A stretch of DNA of 41,383 bases, taken from contig WJMR01000164.1 of NCBI GenBank assembly GCA_014727845.1, forward strand, positions 1 through 41,383. Direction: 5' to 3'. Each line of letters opens with the position of its first letter. The stretch's first letter is position 1. Both the position numbers and the translations under genes were made by a program. The notes under the pieces were generated by a model. That model was not told the origin of the DNA. It did no database searches and was given only the letters and a program-made list of their open reading frames with translations. Origin of the DNA: Ignavibacteriales bacterium. GTDB taxonomy: Bacteria; Bacteroidota; Ignavibacteria; Ignavibacteriales; Ignavibacteriaceae. This document shows, piece after piece, positions 34,677 to 41,383 of this stretch.

Positions 34677-35177
34677 TCAGTTGTTTTCCATTCTTTTTTT
34701 GAGCTCCAACAAGGGGCTCCATCGCGGATCGATCTCGTCGTCTCGACAGTCGCACTTCCGCTCGTTCAAGTTGACGCCGCACTTCGGGCACAACCCCTCG
34801 CACGCCTCGTCGCACAGTTGTCGCATCGGAAGCGCGAGCGCGGCGTAGTCGTAGAGGTCTTCGCCCACGTCGATCCAATCGGCGTCGTAGGGAAGCGCGC
34901 GCGCGTTCTCGTCGTCGGTCGGCTCCTCTCCAAAAAGGAACGCCAACTCGAACGGCGCCTCCACGTCGTGAACGAACTCCTCGCCGCATCGATCGCAAAC
35001 CAATTTCGCCTCTAAGCGCAAGGTCGCGTCAACAACCACTTGTCGAGCCGACTTGTCGATCTCAACGTCGAGCTCGTAGTCGTCGAAGAACGGCTCGCCG
35101 AGCCCGATCTCCTCGACCGCTCCCTCAAAAAAAAGGCGGTGAACGCCTTCTTCGAGATTGGATATCTTGATCTTCAT
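34677..35177 (-). CDS. DUF177 (YceD-type) protein
   Basis: DUF177/YceD proteins are encoded beside rpmF in most bacteria and are linked to 23S rRNA accumulation or ribosome assembly. The precise action is not settled. The 166-residue protein shows the family core [16 protein letters not shown] (C61, C64) and a C-terminal Cys-rich stretch [24 protein letters not shown] with six further Cys, which suggests metal binding. It is the first gene of the rpmF-plsX-fab operon and lies just downstream of a good promoter. There is no SD before the ATG. The gap to rpmF is 49 nt. Confidence 0.9.
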   Translation of the reverse strand: MKIKISNLEEGVHRLFFEGAVEEIGLGEPFFDDYELDVEIDKSARQVVVDATLRLEAKLVCDRCGEEFVHDVEAPFELAFLFGEEPTDDENARALPYDADWIDVGEDLYDYAALALPMRQLCDEACEGLCPKCGVNLNERKCDCRDDEIDPRWSPLLELKKRMENN

Positions 35178-35200
35178 AATAAAACGCTACAAGAACGTGT

Positions 35201-35229
35201 AATATAAAGAATGGCGCCTTGAGAATCAA
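35201..35229 (-). promoter_or_regulatory. Predicted promoter of the DUF177-rpmF-plsX-fab operon
   Basis: On the minus strand, TTGATT (35229-35224) and TATATT (35206-35201) are exactly 17 nt apart, about 25 nt upstream of the DUF177 ATG. It likely drives the whole fatty-acid operon. The -35 box sits inside a small inverted repeat (GAGAAT...ATTCTC, 35221-35241). No FapR- or FabR-like operator is recognisable by eye. Confidence 0.6.
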
Positions 35230-35274
35230 TCAAACAATTCTCGCTCTCGGATTCGGACGCGCGCAACCGCGAAC

Positions 35275-35332
35275 GGTTCTCCGTTCCGCAAAACGTTCTA
35301 CGTGGTTCTCCGTTCCGCAAAACGTTCTACGT
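35275..35332. repeat. Perfect 29-bp tandem duplication upstream of the fatty-acid operon promoter
   Basis: A 29-mer beginning GGTTCTCCGTTCCGCAAAAC is present at 35275-35303 and again, identical, at 35304-35332, directly head to tail. Each copy contains AACGTT and TTCTACGT, and the second runs into the palindrome TTCTACGTAGAA. It lies about 45 nt upstream of the -35 box of the fab operon and about 125 nt upstream of the GIY-YIG-like gene. Confidence 0.95.
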
Positions 35333-35457
35333 AGAATTAGCGTATTGTTACTATTCCCTTTCCTCTTGGAATTAACTATTTTATGGGTCGTCAAGTTCCA
35401 TCGGCGCTCCCGCTCCAAGCGAGCGTCGCGTATGTTCAAATTCTCGGTAGGGTTTTC

Positions 35458-35814
35458 ATGTTCGTTAAGTGGATGTATTGCAAAGGCGGCAAATGGTGTA
35501 CGTTCAATCGAGTGCCGCTCGACGACCCCCATTTCGACGACCTCTACGGCGTCTTCCTCGTCTGGAACGAATTGCGGAAAAAGAAAAACGTTATCTACGT
35601 CGGCAAAGGTAAGTTGCGCGAAAAGATAAAAGCCAACCGCCAGAGTCACGCCATCCAGGAAAATATCCTCAAGAACACGCTCTACGTTACGTGGGCGAGC
35701 GTGCCCGAGGAAGACGTTAACGCGGCGCATATCTACCTCACGAAAAAATACGATCCCTCGATTCCGTGTCCGATCGACGGCAACGTCTATAAGCCCGTCA
35801 ACCTCCCTTTCTAA
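35458..35814 (+). CDS. Small GIY-YIG-like domain protein, catalytic Glu apparently absent
   Basis: I recognise a GIY-YIG-type fold only. Residues 30-33 (YGVF) and 46-49 (IYVG, with KGKLREKI after) match the two tripeptides and the following Arg (R54) of the family, with spacing typical of small GIY-YIG domains. Where the family normally has a catalytic Glu in an E-x-x-L-I-x-x-Y-x-P helix, this protein reads AAHIYLTKKYDP, so the Glu is replaced (H91 or A90). It may bind nucleic acid without cutting. I chose ATG 35458 (118 residues) over the ORF-track start at 35383, because the domain begins soon after it and TAGGG stands upstream. The 5' region is long and has no clear promoter. The gene is alone on the plus strand, facing away from the fab operon. 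Confidence 0.6.
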   Translation: MFVKWMYCKGGKWCTFNRVPLDDPHFDDLYGVFLVWNELRKKKNVIYVGKGKLREKIKANRQSHAIQENILKNTLYVTWASVPEEDVNAAHIYLTKKYDPSIPCPIDGNVYKPVNLPF

Positions 35815-35841
35815 CGCGAGCAATATACTCGACGGTAGATT

Positions 35842-35859
35842 TCCTTTTAAGGATTTTTT
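35842..35859 (+). terminator. Possible weak terminator after the GIY-YIG-like gene
   Basis: A very short stem (TCCT-TTTA-AGGA) is followed by TTTTTTC. The stem is only 4 bp, so this is tentative. Confidence 0.3.
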
Positions 35860-35970
35860 CTGTATTTTCTCTCGTACCGAGCGGGGCGTAACGGCTCGAA
35901 ATGCTTATTCGAAAAACTCACGCGACGCAAAGTCGCGCCCTATCCCCCACAACCTCAATTAGGAGGTAGT

Positions 35971-36645
35971 ATGAACTCCGAAGTGCTATATCGCCCTTCC
36001 TTCTCGATGCTTAAACTTACGATGGACGACGGCGAGACCATGAAAGCCGAAGCCGGCGCGATGGTTTCGATGTCCGGCAATATCGAGATGGAGACCAAGA
36101 TGTCCGGCGGCGGCGTCTTCGGCGCGCTTAAGAAAAGCGTGCTCGGCGGCGAAAGCTTGTTCATCAACAATTTCAAACCGACGGGCGGTCCCGGCGAGCT
36201 CACCCTCGCGCCGAGTTATCCGGGCGACATCATCGAGATGAAGCTCTCGAACCAAACCGTCTTCGCGCAGGGCGGCGCGTATATGGCGTCTTCGCCCGAT
36301 ATCGAGATCGACACGAAATTCGGCGGCGCAAAAACCTTCTTCTCGAAAGAGGGTCTCTTCGTTCTCAAGGCGTCGGGCACGGGTAGCGTCTTTTTCGCCA
36401 GCTACGGCGCGCTTCACGAGCTGACGCTCACGGAAGGTCAAAAGTACGTCGTGGACACGGGCCATATGGTCGCGTGGGAAGACGGCGTGAAATACGAAGT
36501 AAAGAAAGTCGGGAGCTGGAAATCGACGCTACTTAGCGGCGAAGGTCTCGTGTGCCACCTCACGGGTCCCGGCAAGATATTCCTCCAGACTCGGAGCCCC
36601 GGCGCGCTCGCGTCGTGGATCGGCGCGCTTATGCCGAAACGCTAA
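35971..36645 (+). CDS. AIM24/TIGR00266-family protein
   Basis: This is a 224-residue protein of the AIM24 family (TIGR00266), a beta-rich fold related to tryptophan RNA-binding attenuation protein (TRAP)-like barrels. Yeast Aim24 acts in mitochondrial inner-membrane organisation, but the bacterial role is unknown. Family features are the opening FSMLKLTMDDGETMKAEAGAMVSMSGNIEMET, repeated Gly-rich strands, and GEGLVCHLTGPGKIFLQTRSP near the C-terminus. No signal peptide is seen. A near-perfect SD (AGGAGGT) fixes the start and predicts strong translation. The leader has a 6-bp hairpin CGCGAC-GCAAA-GTCGCG (35921-35937). It is monocistronic and ends in a good terminator. Confidence 0.9.
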   Translation: MNSEVLYRPSFSMLKLTMDDGETMKAEAGAMVSMSGNIEMETKMSGGGVFGALKKSVLGGESLFINNFKPTGGPGELTLAPSYPGDIIEMKLSNQTVFAQGGAYMASSPDIEIDTKFGGAKTFFSKEGLFVLKASGTGSVFFASYGALHELTLTEGQKYVVDTGHMVAWEDGVKYEVKKVGSWKSTLLSGEGLVCHLTGPGKIFLQTRSPGALASWIGALMPKR

Positions 36646-36671
36646 ACGCGGGCCCTTCCTCGTATTTTCCA

Positions 36672-36698
36672 CCCTCGCCCGAACGGCGGGGGTTTTTT
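36672..36698 (+). terminator. Rho-independent terminator after the AIM24-family gene
   Basis: CCCTCGCC pairs with GGCGGGGG (8 bp, one G-U) around the loop CGAAC, followed by TTTTTT. It overlaps the stop codon of the convergent lipoprotein gene by two bases. Confidence 0.85.
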
Positions 36699-37965
36699 AT
36701 TGTCGGAAATCGAACGTTCGTTCCTCGCCCGCGATCTCGCTCGCTTGGGCGCCGAGCGTTTCGAGCGTCGCGCCGCCCGATTGGAGCGCCCGCTCGCAGA
36801 GGAGCGTGAACCGCCGCTCGCCGACCTCTTCGGCGAACTCGAGCGCCGCGAGCGCGGCTCTCGCCTTAGCCCGCGCGTCCCTCTCGGAACGGAAACCGTA
36901 GTTTGCGATCGCCGCCTCCGATTCGACGATCGCCTCGAGTGAATCCACCCGCGACCGATATCGCGCTTCGCCGAACATCGTGCGAACCGTCCGCGCCGCG
37001 ACCGCCGCCGACAACGCCTCGACGACCTCCTCGTCGGCTCCCGACCGCTCGAACATCCGCGACGTCGCCTCCTCGGCGTACGCCGCGATAATCTTCTCGC
37101 GCTCGGCGGCGTACATAGAATCCGACGCGCCCGCCAAGACGAACAGCCCGCGCGCCGCGTAGGACGCGCCCTTCCTCGGCGCCGCGGTCGTCGTCCACGC
37201 CGTCGGCGCGTGACGCGGGAATCGCTTGCGGAGATCGTGAAGCGTTTCGGAGAGATCGACGACCATGCGGTCCGCCGTCGAATCTTCGAGCGTGGCGTAG
37301 TGCGCGCGCGCGCGGAGATCGCGACGATTGAGTTGCGTGGTGCGCAAGTCGCGCGAAACAAACAGCGGAATATCCTCGGCGGGCAGCTCCGAGCGGAAGA
37401 CCCATTCCTCCCCTCGGAACGTGTAAGCGCAGTTCGACCGCGCTTGATAGCCCTCGGGGAGCGAAAGCGTCAGCTCGAAGGCGAACGGACCCGTTTCCGG
37501 CGAGATCGGGAACCACGACGACCGACGGTTCAATTCGCCCCACTGGTCGTTCAGGCGGAAGTCGGCGACCGAATCGCCCGCGGGCAAATACATTTGATAG
37601 ACGACGCGGATGGGGACGGACTCGCCGGAGTCGAGCGGCTCGTGAAAGGCGAAGTAGATCGCCCCCGCCGACGGCGGATCCACCCGCGCCCGCGTGTCGA
37701 ACCGATACCCCTTCACCCGCTCGCTTAAGAAACTCTCGAGCCGCGCGTTCCGATTAAGCAGAAAGCGACCGTTTCCGCAATCGTTCCTCGGCGCGACGAA
37801 ATGAATCAATCCCTCGACTTCCACCAGGCGCTCGGCCGGTTCGATCCGCGCCTCCAACCGATAGAACGTCCGATCATAGTCGATCGCCTTCTCCGTCGGC
37901 TCGCACCCCGACCACGCGACGAGCAGCCCCGCCGCCAACAACACCGCGCCGCGCGCGTTCGTCAT
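36697..37965 (-). CDS. Lipoprotein with degenerate M1-peptidase-like architecture
   Basis: No firm family name. The 422-residue protein begins with a lipoprotein-like signal (MTNARGAVLLAAGLLVAWSGC, Cys21; the -3 residue is Trp, unusual). The first 210 residues resemble the N-terminal beta domain of M1 aminopeptidases (FYRLEARIEP, LIHFVAPRND, SSWFPISPETGPFAFELTLSLPEGY). The following region has RKGASYAARGLFVLAG, like the M1 segment just before the zinc helix. Where HExxH would be expected it has YAEEATSRMF (296-305), and no GAMEN motif is seen, so it is probably not a peptidase. It has GGGAG at SD distance, lies 31 nt after DUF4837 and is likely co-transcribed with it. It may act in the envelope as a binding protein. 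Confidence 0.6.
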   Translation of the reverse strand: MTNARGAVLLAAGLLVAWSGCEPTEKAIDYDRTFYRLEARIEPAERLVEVEGLIHFVAPRNDCGNGRFLLNRNARLESFLSERVKGYRFDTRARVDPPSAGAIYFAFHEPLDSGESVPIRVVYQMYLPAGDSVADFRLNDQWGELNRRSSWFPISPETGPFAFELTLSLPEGYQARSNCAYTFRGEEWVFRSELPAEDIPLFVSRDLRTTQLNRRDLRARAHYATLEDSTADRMVVDLSETLHDLRKRFPRHAPTAWTTTAAPRKGASYAARGLFVLAGASDSMYAAEREKIIAAYAEEATSRMFERSGADEEVVEALSAAVAARTVRTMFGEARYRSRVDSLEAIVESEAAIANYGFRSERDARAKARAALAALEFAEEVGERRFTLLCERALQSGGATLETLGAQASEIAGEERTFDFRQ

Positions 37966-37996
37966 AACCCGCTCCCGATTGTGAACGAACGGTTAT

Positions 37997-39130
37997 CTAC
38001 TCGTTCGGAACAAACTCCTTCGCCGCCTCGAGCAGCGTCTCCTTCCGACCCTCGCTCAACTCGTACTCGCCGCGCCACGACTGTAGCATCACGTCGATCT
38101 GGTGAATCAGGTTGCGTTTGGTGTACTTCGGCGCGAAGATCGACCCGTCGAGCATATAGAGTCGCCCCGTCTTCTCGTCGATAAATATATAGTTCACGAA
38201 CGGACCGCCCATATAGCGGTCGGTCATCCGCCACAAGCCCTGCGTAAAGAGGGCGTATCGCTCGTTGAAGTTCGCCTCCCGACTCGTGAGCGCCTCGTCG
38301 GCGATCTCGACGTAATACCGATTGTCCGACGTGCGATAGAACTTCTCCGTCACGCGGTTCCGTAGGGCGACGACGCTATCGAGATTGAAATACGCCGGCG
38401 TTCCGTTCTCGATCCAATGCACGAAGACCCACCGCTCGGCGTCGGTGTTCACGCCGCGCCTCAACCACACGAAGTTGTCCTCTGGGCGATCCATCGCCAA
38501 GCGGAAATCGAGCTGCGCGAAAATCGTCCAGCCGTATTCCTTCAGCAAGTGTCCTTGTATCGCCTTGTTCTCGTATTTCGGATTATAGATCGTCGCCAAC
38601 AGGCGCTCGTCGGACGCCTTTTGCACGGCGTAAAGAAGCCGATCGGCGTTCTGCAGAATCTTGAACTCGAGCTCGGCGACGGTCGGCGCGACGATGAAAA
38701 TCGCCGCCTGCTCGCGCGCCCATACGTCTTTGCGGACGATCACGGCGCCCGACTCCTCGCGGATTTGCGCCAACGCGCCCGAGTCGAGCGTGGATTTCAG
38801 GAACGACGTCAAGTCGCTCTCCATATCCAACGCCCCGACCATCACGACGCTCTTGTGTTCCTTGAAGTGATTGAAGCCGCGGAAATCCGATTCGATAATC
38901 TTGAAGAGTTTCTCTTCTTGCGGCGTGATGATGGTTTGCTCGAAGACTTGCCGCAACGCCTCCTCGGTTTCCGAGAAGACGGAGGAATCCGCCACGACGA
39001 CGACCTCGTCCTCCAATCCCTTCGCGCGTTCCTTCGTTTCGCACGCGCCAAACGCGGCGACGAGCGCGATAACGACGAACGCCGTCGCCGAACGTCGCGC
39101 AATCATACGATCCGATTTCTTTCGCTGCAT
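37997..39130 (-). CDS. DUF4837 family lipoprotein
   Basis: DUF4837 proteins are uncharacterised and known mainly from Bacteroidota and relatives. I set the start at 39130 (MQRKKSDRMIARR): AAGGG lies 7 nt upstream, and the ORF-track start at 39325 would add 65 unrelated residues. The 377-residue protein has a basic n-region, a hydrophobic core and a lipobox-like AFGAC (Cys30). The typical start of the mature part is EDEVVVVADSSVFSE, then LRQVFEQTIITPQEEKLFKI. Later parts include DNFVWLRRGVNTDAERWVFVHWIENG, GPFVNYIFIDEKTGRLYMLDGSIFAP and a C-terminal helix. It has its own predicted promoter and is followed by the M1-like lipoprotein gene. Function unknown, probably envelope. Confidence 0.88.
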   Translation of the reverse strand: MQRKKSDRMIARRSATAFVVIALVAAFGACETKERAKGLEDEVVVVADSSVFSETEEALRQVFEQTIITPQEEKLFKIIESDFRGFNHFKEHKSVVMVGALDMESDLTSFLKSTLDSGALAQIREESGAVIVRKDVWAREQAAIFIVAPTVAELEFKILQNADRLLYAVQKASDERLLATIYNPKYENKAIQGHLLKEYGWTIFAQLDFRLAMDRPEDNFVWLRRGVNTDAERWVFVHWIENGTPAYFNLDSVVALRNRVTEKFYRTSDNRYYVEIADEALTSREANFNERYALFTQGLWRMTDRYMGGPFVNYIFIDEKTGRLYMLDGSIFAPKYTKRNLIHQIDVMLQSWRGEYELSEGRKETLLEAAKEFVPNE

Positions 39131-39192
39131 AGTCATACCCTTGTTTTGCGCGCCGCGTGCGTCGAACCAAGCCGCGCGCGTCCGAATAAACA

Positions 39193-39221
39193 ATACTACC
39201 ACATTACTTATATACTCGCAA
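39193..39221 (-). promoter_or_regulatory. Predicted promoter of the DUF4837 gene
   Basis: On the minus strand, TTGCGA (39221-39216) and TAGTAT (39198-39193) are 17 nt apart. Transcription should start near 39186, about 55 nt before the ATG. Confidence 0.55.
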
Positions 39222-39916
39222 GCGGCGGAAAAGTTCCCAAGAGGGGGGAGCGGCGTCGGGTTTAGCCGGGAACGCCGGGTAAGTCGAGCGGAACGCCGGG
39301 CATCAGAAGATTGTAGAGCAGCCACATCGTCAAGCCGGAGAGCGTCGGAACGAGGAGGTTGTCGTCGATGAAGACGCCGACGTTCTCGGCGATCGCCGCG
39401 ACCACCGCGCCCGCGCCGACGATCGCGAACTCGATCGGCGAGCCCGTCAGCTTCGGCGCCAGCATGGTTCCGAGATAGCCGAAGACGATAAAGGCGAGCG
39501 TGCCTTCGAGCGACTTAAAGAGGAACGGCGTCTTGCCGATCTTCCGCCCAACCAACGCCGCCGAGCTGTCGCCCAAGACGACGAGAATCTGCGCCGGAAT
39601 GGCGATCACTTTCGGGAAGAGGAGGATGGTGACGAACGCGCCGATAAAGACGAACGTGGCGCCGCTGAAGGTCTTCTTCTTCTCGTCGGATTCGTGTTTG
39701 CGGAGCATCACGCCGAAAAGCCGATTGAACAAGCGACCGAACCACGGCGAGCGAAAGCGCGCCCACTCGATCAGGAGCGAGAGGAGCGTCAGCGACCCGA
39801 TAAGAACAAGCGCCGTCTCCCACTCGATGAAATAATAGACAAGCGGAATGAGCACGCCGGCGAGGTGGATTCCCTTCCGCGCGAGCTCGCTTTTATAGTC
39901 GATGTTGTCGGCGTCG

Positions 39917-41383
<1,467 letters not shown>

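Overview
This window is a gene-dense, GC-rich stretch of bacterial chromosome made almost entirely of core and metabolic genes. I see no phage, insertion sequence, CRISPR array, tRNA or rRNA. Several features point to the FCB superphylum (Bacteroidota relatives): a fused cytochrome b558-type succinate dehydrogenase with a Bacillus/Bacteroidota-type flavoprotein, a DUF4837 lipoprotein, a DUF5683-like secreted protein and an M1-like lipoprotein. However, the promoters are ordinary sigma70-like (TTGnnn, 16-18 nt, TAnnnT) and many genes have clear Shine-Dalgarno (SD) sequences. This argues against classical Bacteroidota, which use a different promoter and rarely use SD. I would place it in a sister lineage of the FCB group, without naming a phylum with confidence.

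Layout. 1-3.3 kb (minus): sdhC-sdhA (sdhA runs off the left edge and is absent from the ORF track), then a renalase-like FAD oxidoreductase. 3.4-9.2 kb (plus): cmk-ispH-rpsA ending in a strong terminator, then mtaB and a secreted DUF5683-like protein. 9.1-14.6 kb (minus): recD-recB with no recC beside them. 14.7-15.5 kb: a TerB-like protein and a roughly 400-nt gene-free stretch. 15.5-21.9 kb: a GH31 alpha-xylosidase-like enzyme, a YciO/TsaC protein, an SDR and a secreted GH20 enzyme. 22.1-24.9 kb (plus): fabF-malQ. 24.9-35.2 kb (minus): one long fatty-acid operon, in transcription order DUF177, rpmF, plsX, fabH, fabD, fabG, acpP, fabF, rnc, gcvP, CoA-binding protein, driven by a good promoter near 35.2 kb. 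35.4-36.7 kb (plus): a GIY-YIG-like protein and an AIM24-family protein. 36.7-41.4 kb (minus): an envelope group of ftsH (runs off the right edge), a SEC59/DGK-like lipid kinase, a DUF4837 lipoprotein and an apparently inactivated M1-peptidase-like lipoprotein.

How the genes work together. The 25-35 kb operon couples ribosome parts (L32 and DUF177) to fatty-acid and phospholipid synthesis, in the order known from many bacteria, with rnc and unusually gcvP at its tail. The cmk-ispH-rpsA operon joins nucleotide, isoprenoid and translation functions. The GH31, GH20 and MalQ enzymes indicate use of xyloglucan-, chitin- or glycoconjugate- and starch/maltodextrin-type sugars. SDH indicates a respiratory chain.

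I found no convincing undescribed system. The most useful second looks are: a cluster of short tandem duplications at gene edges, one of which regenerated a gene's own stop codon and C-terminus; a terminator abutting the mtaB start codon; recBD without recC; a GIY-YIG protein lacking its catalytic Glu; an M1-like lipoprotein lacking HExxH; and paired hairpins between acpP and fabF.
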